Positions 17,391 to 24,952 of a DNA stretch of 64,000 nt are shown piece by piece. Within the stretch, counting starts at the first letter, position 1. Each line of letters opens with the position of its first letter. The translations under genes were made by a program, and so were the position numbers. Below the pieces are notes generated by a model. The model saw only the letters and a list, made by a program, of their open reading frames with translations. It had not been told where the DNA came from and ran no database searches. Origin of the DNA: Novosphingobium taihuense (GTDB lineage Bacteria; Pseudomonadota; Alphaproteobacteria; Sphingomonadales; Sphingomonadaceae). Location: NCBI RefSeq assembly GCF_007830315.1, contig NZ_VLKJ01000001.1, positions 930,001 through 994,000 on the forward strand. The letters run 5' to 3'.

Positions 17391-18125
17391 TCAGAGAATA
17401 TCGTAGCCCTCGCCCAGCGCCGACCGCAGCTTGTCGAGTGCCTGCGCCTTCAGCTGGTGCACGCGGGGGATGCTGACGCCAAGCACCTCGGCGATTTCGG
17501 CAAGATTGAGTTCCTCGACGAAATAGAGCTGGATGATCATCTGCAGGCGCTCGGGCAGATCAGCGATGGCCGAGGCGACCGCGCTGCGCATTTCGGAATC
17601 GGCGAGCATCGCGAAGGCATCGGGGCGATCGTCGGCGAAGGCGGCGTTGCTGTCCGAGTAGGCATCGTCGATGGCTTCGAAGCGCAAGGGCTGGTCTGCC
17701 GCGTTCTGGTCGGCCAGCTCGCGCGGCGTCAGGCCCATGGCGGCGGCAAGCTCGTCGTCGTTGGGGGGACGGCCGAGATCGTTCGTCAGGGCCGTGGTCT
17801 TCTCACGCAGGAGACGGCGGCGTTCTGTTGCCGAGCGCGAAAGCGGGGTGGAGCGGCGGACAAGATCGACCATCGCCCCACGCACGCGCAGCTTGGCGTA
17901 GGCGGCAAAGCCGTCCTCGGTGGGACCGTCGTGGCGCTGGGCGCATTCGGTCAGTGCGACGAGCCCGGCCTGAACCAGATCCTCGACCTCAATCCCGGCG
18001 CGGCCCGAGCCGTGGACGTGCCACGCAAGGCGCTTCACCATCGGCAGGAAGCGGCGGATGCGGTCGGCGGCCTCGTTCTGCGCATAGGCGCGGGCGGCGG
18101 CGAAACCGCGATGATCGTGTTTCAT
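17391..18125 (-). CDS. fliA: Flagellar sigma factor sigma28 (FliA)
   Basis: A 244-residue sigma70-family protein of the FliA group. Region 2 reads FLPMVKRLAWHVHGSGRAGIEVEDLVQAGLVAL and continues AAYAKLRVRGAMVDLVRR; region 4 near the C-terminus is DLPERLQMIIQLYFVEELNLAEIAEVLGVSIPRVHQL. It directs RNA polymerase to late flagellar genes such as fliC and is held in check by FlgM, encoded about 3.5 kb away. Its ATG overlaps the flhA stop by 4 bp. The operon flows from a sigma54 promoter at 21163-21178, so FliA itself is a class II gene. Confidence 0.94.
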   Translation of the reverse strand: MKHDHRGFAAARAYAQNEAADRIRRFLPMVKRLAWHVHGSGRAGIEVEDLVQAGLVALTECAQRHDGPTEDGFAAYAKLRVRGAMVDLVRRSTPLSRSATERRRLLREKTTALTNDLGRPPNDDELAAAMGLTPRELADQNAADQPLRFEAIDDAYSDSNAAFADDRPDAFAMLADSEMRSAVASAIADLPERLQMIIQLYFVEELNLAEIAEVLGVSIPRVHQLKAQALDKLRSALGEGYDIL

Positions 18126-20221
18126 GCAGCAAGTCCCTCAGGGATTTCGTGATGGACGGGGGGTGGCGCTTCGCCGCCGATGACCGAGATGACCTCGATC
18201 GGCTGCGACGGTGGCAGTTCGGAAATCGACATGACGAGGCAGTTGGGCGCGCGCAGACGCAGCAGGGCTGCGAGCGGACGGCGGGCGCGGGGCTGGACGA
18301 TCAGGGCAACAGGTGGAGCGGCGGGGCCACGCTCGGCGATCAGGGCAGAGATCCGCTCGCCAATGCCGCGTGCGAGATCGGGTTCGATCACGGGCTGGCC
18401 GGTGGCCGGATCGTGCATCCCGCCAACGATCATCTGTTCGAGCCCGGCCTCGAGCGTGACAACGGGCAGGCACTCGTCAGGACCGCAGATGCGTCCGACG
18501 ATCATGGCCCCAAGATCTGCGCGCAGGAGATCGACCAGACGGTCATGGTCGTTGGTCTGCTGCAGCGCCTCGCTCAGCGCGGAAAGGATCGGCAGCGGGT
18601 GGGCGATGGAGATTCCATCATCTAGCAGGGCGTGGAACAGGCGGGTGAGCGCGCCAAGCGACATCGGCTGCGGGTGGATCGTCTCGACCAGTCCGGCGGC
18701 ACGTTCCTTGACCGCTTCGAGGATCGCCTTGACTTCGTCAGGCCCGAGCAGCGCGGAAGGCCGGTCGCCCAGAACCTGATTGAGATGTGTGGCGACGACG
18801 GTGCTGGCATCGACAGTGAGGAAACCCTCGGCGATGGCCAGATCGCGCTGCGCCGGTTCGATCCAGATCGCAGGGCAGCCGAAGCTGGGATCGCGGGTGG
18901 TCTCGCCGCGCAGTCCGTGGTCGGGGCTGGCCTCACCTGCATCGATGGCAAGGATCTTGTCGGGGCGCATGTCCGCGATGCCCACCGGCACGCCGCCCAG
19001 AAGAATGCGATAGGAATTGGCCCCAAGCTCCAGAGAATCGCGCACGCGGAACTGCGGGACGATGAAGCCGAAGGCCTGGCTGAGTTGCTTGCGCACCCCG
19101 GTGAGGCGGGCGACGAGCGGGGAGCCGCGACGCTCGTCAACCAGGTGGATCAGGCCATAGCCCATCTCGATCGTGACGAGGGTGTGATCGCTGACTTCTT
19201 CAAGCGTGATGCGGTTCGGATCGATCGGTTCGGGTGCCACGACCGCGACAGGGGCCGGACGGTCGGCGCGCTTCTTGAGAGTCCACCACAGCCAGCCTGC
19301 AAGCCCAGCGGCGGGGAGGAACACGATCTGCGGCATGGCCGGGATCGCGCCGATAGCGCCGAGGATCACGGCCACGGGGAGCCAGATCGCGGGGTTGGCA
19401 AACTGGCCGCTGATCTGCCCGGTCAGGTCGCGGCTGTCGGAGACGCGGGTGACGATCACGGCGGCAGCGATGGACAGGAGCAGCGAGGGGACTTGCGCCA
19501 CCAGGGCGTCACCGATGGCGAGCGTGATGTAGAACTCGGCCGCCTGAGACGCGGTCAACCCGTGGCTGATCATGCCGAGGCAGAAGCCCGCGATGATGTT
19601 GACGCCAAGGATCAGCAGGGCGGCAATGGCATCGCCCTTCACGAACTTGGACGAACCGTCCATCGAGCCGTAGAAGTCTGCCTCGGTCGCAACTTCGCGG
19701 CGCCGGGCCTTGGCTTCTTCGGCCGTGAGCAGGCCTGCGGCGAGGTCGGAGTCGATCGCCATCTGCTTGCCGGGCAAGGCATCGAGGGTGAAGCGCGCGG
19801 AGACTTCCGAGACGCGGCCCGCGCCCTTGGTGACGACGACCATGTTGATGATCATCAGGATCATGAACACGAACAGGCCGACCGCGAAGTTGCCGCCGAT
19901 CAGGAACGCGCCGAAGGCCTCGATCACGTGGCCTGCCGCCGCGCCGCCCTCGTGGCCGTTGACCAGCACGATGCGGGTGGAGGCAACGTTGAGCGCGAGG
20001 CGCAGCAGCGTGGCGAAGAGCAGGACCGAGGGGAAAGAGGAGAAATCGAGCGGCTTTTCCGCGTTCATCGCAGCCATCAGGATCGCGACCGAAAGCGCGA
20101 TGTTGAGGACGAAGAACACGTCGAGCAGGACGGCCGGGATCGGCACGACCATAAGCACGATCAGCATGAGAATGCCGCCGGGCAAGGCCATCGCGGCGGG
20201 CGAGCCAAAGCGCTTCAGCAT
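18122..20221 (-). CDS. flhA: Flagellar export apparatus protein FlhA
   Basis: A 699-residue component of the flagellar type III export gate in the inner membrane. About eight TM helices fill residues 10-320. The FHIPEP-family signature is seen as GRVSEVSARFTLDALPGKQMAIDSDL (residues of about 140-165). The C-terminal half is the cytosolic nonameric ring domain that docks chaperone-substrate complexes. It starts 3 bp after the transglycosylase gene and overlaps fliA by 4 bp. Length is as expected (E. coli 692). Confidence 0.97.
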   Translation of the reverse strand: MLKRFGSPAAMALPGGILMLIVLMVVPIPAVLLDVFFVLNIALSVAILMAAMNAEKPLDFSSFPSVLLFATLLRLALNVASTRIVLVNGHEGGAAAGHVIEAFGAFLIGGNFAVGLFVFMILMIINMVVVTKGAGRVSEVSARFTLDALPGKQMAIDSDLAAGLLTAEEAKARRREVATEADFYGSMDGSSKFVKGDAIAALLILGVNIIAGFCLGMISHGLTASQAAEFYITLAIGDALVAQVPSLLLSIAAAVIVTRVSDSRDLTGQISGQFANPAIWLPVAVILGAIGAIPAMPQIVFLPAAGLAGWLWWTLKKRADRPAPVAVVAPEPIDPNRITLEEVSDHTLVTIEMGYGLIHLVDERRGSPLVARLTGVRKQLSQAFGFIVPQFRVRDSLELGANSYRILLGGVPVGIADMRPDKILAIDAGEASPDHGLRGETTRDPSFGCPAIWIEPAQRDLAIAEGFLTVDASTVVATHLNQVLGDRPSALLGPDEVKAILEAVKERAAGLVETIHPQPMSLGALTRLFHALLDDGISIAHPLPILSALSEALQQTNDHDRLVDLLRADLGAMIVGRICGPDECLPVVTLEAGLEQMIVGGMHDPATGQPVIEPDLARGIGERISALIAERGPAAPPVALIVQPRARRPLAALLRLRAPNCLVMSISELPPSQPIEVISVIGGEAPPPVHHEIPEGLAA

Positions 20222-20224
20222 GGC

Positions 20225-21115
20225 TTAGAGCCCCAGTGCCGAAAGGCGGCCATAGGCCTGCCGGACGTGGGCGGGGACATTGCTGCCATCGTTGAGGGCG
20301 AAGGCCTGGCGCAAGGTGTCGGCCATCGAGCTTGCCGGTTGCGGCACCGGATTGCCGGTGCTTGCCGCTGCGCTCTGGAACTCACGGGCGATGGGTCCGC
20401 CTGTGGATTGCTGCTGCGCAGTCGCAGGCGTGACGCCCATGCTGGCGGCCCATTGCAACGCTTCGTCGCCAGTCGCACCTTCGCTGGCACCAGCCATGCG
20501 CGTGCGGATGACGTTCATCACCTCGCTGACCGAGCGGGGATTGCCGCTGCGGTCGTAGAACGTGGAGCGGTTGGCTGAGGCAGCGGATGGCAGCAGCGCG
20601 GCGGCGCTTTGCGAGGGATCGCTGCCGAGCGCGGTAAGGAAGCGCCCGGCTCCTTCGGCCCCGAAGAAGTGTGCCAGATAAAGCTCGGCATGGTCTGGCT
20701 GGCGGCCGAGCACGCTAGAGAGGTAATCGCCGTTGTCGCCTGCCAGCTCACCAGCCATCGTTGCGGCTACTTGCGGATCGAAGCGTAGCGCGAGCAGCTG
20801 GGCGCGGGCGGAAGGATCGTTCGCCGCGCCGCTGCGGATCATGTCACTGGCCCAGCCAAGGCCGTGTTCGGCCCCGTGCTTCTCGAGCGTGCGCAGCCAG
20901 GTGCCGCTGGTGAACTGGTAAAGACCCGAAGCGCTCGACGTGCGCGAGCGGGCCGAGGGATCGAGGCTGGATTCGAGTTTGGCCTGCGCCATCAGATAGG
21001 CGAAGTCGGTGCCGGTGGCCTGCGCGGCTCCGGCAATCGCGCCACGCACGCTCGCCCCGGCTCCGCTCGTGGCGGCCGGGGAACCGGGCAAGGCAAAAGC
21101 GTCGGCTGAACTCAC
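20225..21115 (-). CDS. Flagellar-cluster lytic transglycosylase (SLT-like)
   Basis: A 296-residue protein whose first 130 residues are a lysozyme-like transglycosylase domain: AQAKLESSLDP carries the catalytic Glu48, and ASGLYQFTSGTWL the adjoining motif. No signal peptide is evident; it may be exported by the flagellar apparatus or lack a recognised signal. The rest is Ala/Gln/Ser-rich with a helical C-terminus. FlgJ in this cluster lacks the usual hydrolase domain, so this enzyme probably opens the peptidoglycan for the rod. Head of the operon with flhA and fliA, 48 bp downstream of a sigma54 promoter. Confidence 0.82.
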   Translation of the reverse strand: MSSADAFALPGSPAATSGAGASVRGAIAGAAQATGTDFAYLMAQAKLESSLDPSARSRTSSASGLYQFTSGTWLRTLEKHGAEHGLGWASDMIRSGAANDPSARAQLLALRFDPQVAATMAGELAGDNGDYLSSVLGRQPDHAELYLAHFFGAEGAGRFLTALGSDPSQSAAALLPSAASANRSTFYDRSGNPRSVSEVMNVIRTRMAGASEGATGDEALQWAASMGVTPATAQQQSTGGPIAREFQSAAASTGNPVPQPASSMADTLRQAFALNDGSNVPAHVRQAYGRLSALGL

Positions 21116-21162
21116 TGAACATTCCTTCCGGCCGCAGGCTTGCGGCGTGACGGGAGGTGTTC

Positions 21163-21178
21163 AGCAAGGCCCGTGCCA
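21163..21178 (-). promoter_or_regulatory. Sigma54 promoter of the transglycosylase-flhA-fliA operon
   Basis: On the minus strand the sequence is TGGCACGGGCCTTGCT, an exact match to the sigma54 consensus TGGCACG-N4-TTGC(A/T), with GG and GC 10 bases apart. It lies about 48 bp before the ATG at 21115. Confidence 0.9.
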
Positions 21179-21198
21179 ACTTGGGCACTGCCGGGTAA

Positions 21199-21546
21199 TC
21201 AAGCCGTACGCAGGCGGTGGACCTGGGCGTTCGCGCGATAGAGCGGGGCCGTTCCGGACAGCGCATCGAGCCGCGCCGAAACATTGGCCGCGATCAGGTT
21301 GCGCACCTTGCGATTGGCCTCGTTCTGGCGGCGTGCAGCATCGAGCAGGCCCCGGCATTCCTCGTCGACCAAGGCATGATCGACATCGGCCAAGGTGCCG
21401 CAAAGGTCCGCCTTGTTCGATGCACAACCCATGATCATGTCGAGATCAAGGCCTGCAAGCGCGTGCCGTTCCTCTTGCAGGACGGCAAGCATCTGCCGAA
21501 GCGTGTCGCGAAGGTCCGAAGGGCGAGCGACGGTGGAAGTTGCCAT
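21199..21546 (-). CDS. flgN: Flagellar export chaperone FlgN-like
   Basis: A 115-residue helical protein coupled to flgM (TAATG overlap). The N-terminal LRDTLRQMLAVLQEERHALAGLD and later helices fit the FlgN family, which escorts the hook-filament junction proteins FlgK and FlgL to FlhA. Identity rests on weak sequence features plus its place behind flgM; the match is modest in detail but the context is strong. Confidence 0.75.
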   Translation of the reverse strand: MATSTVARPSDLRDTLRQMLAVLQEERHALAGLDLDMIMGCASNKADLCGTLADVDHALVDEECRGLLDAARRQNEANRKVRNLIAANVSARLDALSGTAPLYRANAQVHRLRTA

Positions 21547-21845
21547 TACTGGGCAGTCCTCAGCAGCATGCCGGCAGCGATGATCGCATCGGCAATCTTG
21601 GCGGGAATGATCGGGTACGTGCCGGTCTCGATCGCATGACGGATGTCCTTCACGCGTTCCGGGTCGACGGGGGCAGACTGCCCTGCATCGAGTGCGCTGG
21701 ACTTCTCGACCTGTGCCGCTGCACCGGTATCCGCAACCGTTGCAGTGTCGACGACAGAGGCAGTCGAGGCCGCCTTGGCAGACTTCGGCGTACTGACCTG
21801 CACCGGCCCAACCGGGCGCGATGCACCGATTTCAATTGGTGACAT
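21546..21845 (-). CDS. flgM: Anti-sigma28 factor FlgM
   Basis: A 99-residue protein with the FlgM layout: a disordered Ala/Thr/Val/Ser-rich N-terminal half and a C-terminal helical region DPERVKDIRHAIETGTYPIIPAKIADAIIAAG that binds FliA. FlgM is exported once the hook-basal body is complete, freeing FliA. The start at 21845 follows an AGGAGC ribosome site; longer frames upstream cross the flgA terminator. Confidence 0.88.
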   Translation of the reverse strand: MSPIEIGASRPVGPVQVSTPKSAKAASTASVVDTATVADTGAAAQVEKSSALDAGQSAPVDPERVKDIRHAIETGTYPIIPAKIADAIIAAGMLLRTAQ

Positions 21846-21913
21846 GGTACCGCTCCTAGCGTTTGATACGGACAAGAACGGTGGTCTTGCCGATGCGTTA
21901 AGGGCGGATGCGG

Positions 21914-21943
21914 AAAAATTTTGCCGGTTTGTGAAAAACCGGC
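21914..21943 (-). terminator. Rho-independent terminator after flgA
   Basis: Read on the minus strand, GCCGGTTT and AAACCGGC (21936-21943 and 21923-21930) form an 8-bp stem with a 5-base loop, followed by AAAATTTTT (21914-21922). It separates flgA from flgM, so flgMN needs its own promoter. Confidence 0.85.
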
Positions 21944-21954
21944 CCAGGCCGCAG

Positions 21955-22470
21955 TCAGTCGACCGGAACGACGACGAGGCCGGGGCGCTCGATCCGGGCG
22001 CGGATCGGTGTGGCTCGGGCGCTGGTGCGCACCCGGATCCAGCCACCAATGGGTCCGGCTTCCATGGCCTCGCCCGCCTGGCTGACGGAGAAGCCTTCTC
22101 CTGCCACAGCAATCGTCAGGGCATCGCCACGGGCAACAGCTGGCGCAGCGGCAGGCGTAGCGGCAGCGCCTTGCCGGTTCATGCCGCCAACGGCAACGAA
22201 CAGCCGCCAGCCGCCGACATCCGGACACTGGACCAGCACGGTATCCTGACGCGCGCCCTGCCAGCCAAGCGAAAGCTGTGACCGGCAGGCAGACAGCCGC
22301 AAACGGCGGTCGACCGGCAAGGTCGCGCCGCCTGCCTCACCGATCCCGGCGCCGAGAAACGCGGCGACTTCGCGGTCGATGGTGACGAGGTCATGGAACG
22401 GCGAAGTCTGCGCCTGCGCGGAGGAAGCCGCGATCAGGACGGACAGGACGAAAGGCAAGGGTCTGGTCAT
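21955..22470 (-). CDS. flgA: Flagellar P-ring assembly chaperone FlgA
   Basis: A 171-residue periplasmic protein with a signal peptide (MTRPLPFVLSVLIAASSAQA, cleaved near residue 20). Segments such as DRRLRLSACRSQLSLGW and the SAF domain (VARGDALTIAVAGEGFSVSQAGEAMEAGPIGGWIRVR) are characteristic of FlgA, which helps FlgI form the P ring. The start at 22470 places the signal peptide at the N-terminus; in-frame Mets at 22479 and 22512 are less likely. It follows the mini-MotB gene closely and is ended by a strong terminator. Confidence 0.9.
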   Translation of the reverse strand: MTRPLPFVLSVLIAASSAQAQTSPFHDLVTIDREVAAFLGAGIGEAGGATLPVDRRLRLSACRSQLSLGWQGARQDTVLVQCPDVGGWRLFVAVGGMNRQGAAATPAAAPAVARGDALTIAVAGEGFSVSQAGEAMEAGPIGGWIRVRTSARATPIRARIERPGLVVVPVD

Positions 22471-22512
22471 CGAGGGCATCCGCGAAGAGAGTGCAATACC
22501 CCCACCCAGCAA

Positions 22513-22953
22513 TCATCGTGCCAGAGCGCCTTGTCCCGCCAATGCCTCGCGCGAATAGACCAGCGCTACGCTGGCCCCGGCACGCTCGCCGGGCTCGACG
22601 AGAATGCGCGCGCGGGCGGCACGGGCACCACCCTCTGCGGCCAGATCCACCGCCTGCGCTATCGCAGCCGCACGCGCGCCGCTGGCATAGCGGACTACGA
22701 TACGCACTTCGAGCCGGGGGTCATCGCCCACTTGCGCGAGCCATGCCGCCAGCGAGGGCGCTTGGGGACCCGGGCTCCAGACAGCGACTGGCTCGCTGTC
22801 GATCGCGGCTGTCACGGGCGCAGGAGGCGGGGTCGGAGATGCGGCAGGCTTCCCGTTGCCAGCATGGGCAAGGGCGGAGGCCGTGACGAGAAAGAGGATC
22901 AGCGAAAGGTCGGCAATTGCATATTGCCAGCCTGTCCCGGCGCGCACGATCAC
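22513..22953 (-). CDS. MotB-like mini-stator subunit lacking a PG-binding motif
   Basis: A 146-residue protein with one TM helix (about residues 9-30). The segment W9-x-x-A-x-A-D15 followed by LSLILFLVTA aligns with the MotB signature W-K-V-A-Y-A-D-F, so the proton-accepting Asp is Asp15. After a Pro/Ala-rich linker, residues of about 85-140 (LEVRIVVRYASG, helix, ARILVEPG) could be a degenerate fragment of an OmpA-like fold, but the usual peptidoglycan-binding residues are missing. The gene overlaps the MotA-like gene by 4 bp (ATGA) and precedes flgA. Probable partner in a second proton channel or an energy transducer; function unproven. Confidence 0.7.
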   Translation of the reverse strand: MIVRAGTGWQYAIADLSLILFLVTASALAHAGNGKPAASPTPPPAPVTAAIDSEPVAVWSPGPQAPSLAAWLAQVGDDPRLEVRIVVRYASGARAAAIAQAVDLAAEGGARAARARILVEPGERAGASVALVYSREALAGQGALAR

Positions 22954-23621
22954 CCGGCGGCCCTCCCGCGTGGATGCAGGCGATGGACAGGTGCATGGGC
23001 CGACAGCGCCGGTTCAAGCTGTCCGGAAAGCCATTCGATCACGTCCTGCCTCTGGCGCTCCTCATCCTGCGAGCGCCGCTCCACCGCGCGGGCGAGCGGG
23101 GCGAGCACGAGATTGGCGAGCAGCAGGCCATAGAGCGTGGTCATGACCGCCATGGCAACCGTGGCGTTGAGTGCGCCCTGATCGAGCCCGGTCGTGGGCA
23201 GGCGACTGAGCGAGACGAGCGTCCCGACCATGCCGAACACCGGTCCCAGCTCTGCCGCCTGGGCGAGCGTGCGCACGGCCGTGTCGGCAGCGGCAAGGCG
23301 GGCGCGGCGGTGGGTGTGGTGACGTTCGATCAGCACGTCGAGCGAGCGGGAGCGGACAAGTGCATCGGTCGCATCGTCGAACTCTCTGTCGCCGATGGGG
23401 CCTGATCGCGCGCGCAGGATGCCGTCACGGCAAATGGCAGAGACTTGCGAGGCCAGATCGGCCTTGGCCTTTGTGGCAGAGAAGCGCGCGGCGAAAAGCC
23501 CTGCGAGAGCGCGCATGGTCACGTTCAGCTCCTGCCGACCGGAGCGCAGCACGGTGGCAAGCGCCGTCCCGCCCAGCACGATGCCAAGAGACAGTCCGTC
23601 GAACAGCGGTGCGGATGGCAT
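22950..23621 (-). CDS. MotA/TolQ/ExbB-family proton-channel protein
   Basis: A 223-residue inner-membrane protein. The hallmark is AAELGPVFGMVGTLVSLSRLP followed by TVAMAVMTTLYGLLLANLVLAPLA, the paired channel helices of the MotA/ExbB family. It is shorter than the true MotA in this window (287 residues) and has fewer N-terminal helices. The MotB-like partner is translationally coupled. The first gene of an operon running through the mini-MotB to flgA, with a possible sigma54 promoter at 23663-23678. Confidence 0.8.
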   Translation of the reverse strand: MPSAPLFDGLSLGIVLGGTALATVLRSGRQELNVTMRALAGLFAARFSATKAKADLASQVSAICRDGILRARSGPIGDREFDDATDALVRSRSLDVLIERHHTHRRARLAAADTAVRTLAQAAELGPVFGMVGTLVSLSRLPTTGLDQGALNATVAMAVMTTLYGLLLANLVLAPLARAVERRSQDEERQRQDVIEWLSGQLEPALSAHAPVHRLHPRGRAAG

Positions 23622-23662
23622 TGGCCGGGGTTCTCCTCAGGGATCAGGACGGCACGGCAACC

Positions 23663-23678
23663 GGCTTTTTCAGTGCCT
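23663..23678 (-). promoter_or_regulatory. Candidate sigma54 promoter for the MotA-like-flgA operon
   Basis: On the minus strand AGGCACTGAAAAAGCC has GG and GC at the correct 10-base spacing and the CAC of the -24 element, but the -12 element is AAGC instead of TTGC. It lies about 42 bp before the ATG at 23621, the same distance as the perfect flgB promoter has from its gene. Confidence 0.45.
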
Positions 23679-23770
23679 CCTGCCGATTTGTGCCTGCAAT
23701 CTGCCGCCGACCGGCAAGACTTTGCCGCTCGAGGCTGCACATGGCGTCGGAAACCCCGCTTTTGCGCGAT

Positions 23771-23786
23771 TGGCACGGTGCTTGCT
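23771..23786 (+). promoter_or_regulatory. Sigma54 promoter of the flgB operon
   Basis: TGGCACGGTGCTTGCT is an exact match to TGGCACG-N4-TTGC(A/T), 43 bp before the flgB start codon. It should fire the flgBCDEFGHIJKL-motAB transcript under control of a sigma54 activator such as the one encoded at 36103. Confidence 0.92.
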
Positions 23787-23828
23787 GAAACACCGGCAGC
23801 AATCCGTCAGCCAGTGAAGGCATACCAC

Positions 23829-24176
23829 ATGAGCGAGTCCCTCTTCGGCATCCACGGCGCGGCGCTGGAACTGCGGTCCCAGCGCATGGGCCTGCTGACT
23901 TCGAACATCGCCAATGCCGCAACGCCCGGCTTCAAGGCCAAGGACATCGACTTCGCTGCCGCGTTGAAGGCGCGCAGCGCCGGGATGAGCGAGGACAAGG
24001 CGATTGCCTCTGCCACGCGCTACCGCGTGCCGGTGATGCCGAGCCTCGATGGCAACACGGTGGAGATGTCGACCGAGCAGACCGCGTTTGCCGAAAACGC
24101 GGTCGGCTATTCTGCCACGCTCAACTTTCTCAAGGGCCGGGTCGAGACGATCACCCGCGCCATCCGGGGAGAGTAA
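23829..24176 (+). CDS. flgB: Flagellar proximal rod protein FlgB
   Basis: A 115-residue axial protein. The rod/hook N-terminal motif is intact (LLTSNIANAATPGFKAKDIDF) and the C-terminal helix (AVGYSATLNFLKGRVETITRAI) is typical. The start at 23829 is preceded by GAAGG; longer frames upstream run through the promoter. First gene of the flg operon, with flgC starting 3 bp later. Confidence 0.95.
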   Translation: MSESLFGIHGAALELRSQRMGLLTSNIANAATPGFKAKDIDFAAALKARSAGMSEDKAIASATRYRVPVMPSLDGNTVEMSTEQTAFAENAVGYSATLNFLKGRVETITRAIRGE

Positions 24177-24179
24177 GCC

Positions 24180-24590
24180 ATGGCCGGCAGCAATCCCCTC
24201 ACTCTGTTCCAGGTCACCGGCCGGGCAATGTCGGCGCAGCTCGTGCGGATGAATGCCGCCGCGTCGAACCTCGCCAACGCCGGGACCGTCACCACGACCG
24301 AGCAGGAAGCCTATCGCCCCTTGCGCCCGGTCTTTGCCGAACAGCTCGATCAGGCGAACGGCCTTTCGACGGTGCGCGTCGCCGCCGTGAAGCGCTCGGA
24401 CGCAACGCCCATTCGCCAGCACGATCCGGGCCACCCGCTCGCCGATGCCAACGGCGATGTCTGGACTGCCCCGGTCGATGAGAACGCCGAGATGGTCGAG
24501 ATGCTCGAAAGCTCCCGCCAGTACCAGAACGTGGTCGAGGCGATGCAGACCGCAAAGCAGCTCATGCTCGAAACGATGAGGATGAAATAA
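24180..24590 (+). CDS. flgC: Flagellar proximal rod protein FlgC
   Basis: A 136-residue rod subunit with the N-terminal axial motif NAAASNLANAGTVTTTEQEAYR and the C-terminal ENAEMVEMLESSRQYQNVVEAMQTAKQLMLETMRM. Length is standard (E. coli 134). Its TAA overlaps the flgD ATG (TAATG). Confidence 0.95.
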   Translation: MAGSNPLTLFQVTGRAMSAQLVRMNAAASNLANAGTVTTTEQEAYRPLRPVFAEQLDQANGLSTVRVAAVKRSDATPIRQHDPGHPLADANGDVWTAPVDENAEMVEMLESSRQYQNVVEAMQTAKQLMLETMRMK

Positions 24591-24934
24591 TGTCAGTCGC
24601 TTCCGTCACTTCCACCACCGGCGTCAATGGCGCCACCACGTCGTCCAAGTCCGGACAGGGTTGGGGCGCAATGGGCGCCGAGGACTTCGTCAAGCTGCTG
24701 ACCACGCAGTTGCAGAACCAGGACCCGACCGAGCCGGTCGACAACACCCAGATGCTTGCCCAGCTGGCACAGTTCTCCTCGCTGTCAAACCTCAACGACA
24801 TCAAGGATTCGCTGAGCGGAACGGACAAGCAGGCAGACACGCTCTCGGCGATCTCGACCAAGCTCGACACGCTCAACAGCACGGTGGCGCGACTGCTTGC
24901 CAGCCAGCCCACTTCGACCTCGACCACCGCCTAA
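24590..24934 (+). CDS. flgD: Hook-capping protein FlgD, N-terminal domain only
   Basis: At 114 residues this is half the size of E. coli FlgD (231). The conserved N-terminal signature is clear (EDFVKLLTTQLQNQDPTEPVDNTQMLAQLAQFSSL), but the C-terminal FlgD Ig-like and Tudor-like domains are absent; the protein ends in a coiled-coil-like helix and a Ser/Thr tail. FlgD caps the growing hook and is discarded. The gene is in frame and undamaged, so the short form is probably functional. Confidence 0.92.
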   Translation: MSVASVTSTTGVNGATTSSKSGQGWGAMGAEDFVKLLTTQLQNQDPTEPVDNTQMLAQLAQFSSLSNLNDIKDSLSGTDKQADTLSAISTKLDTLNSTVARLLASQPTSTSTTA

Positions 24935-24952
24935 GCCACGCAGGAGACACGC

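Noticed and set aside
18632..20578. 648-codon open frame on the plus strand
   Set aside because: Antisense to flhA and the transglycosylase gene, no family features, His/Arg/Asp-rich shadow translation.
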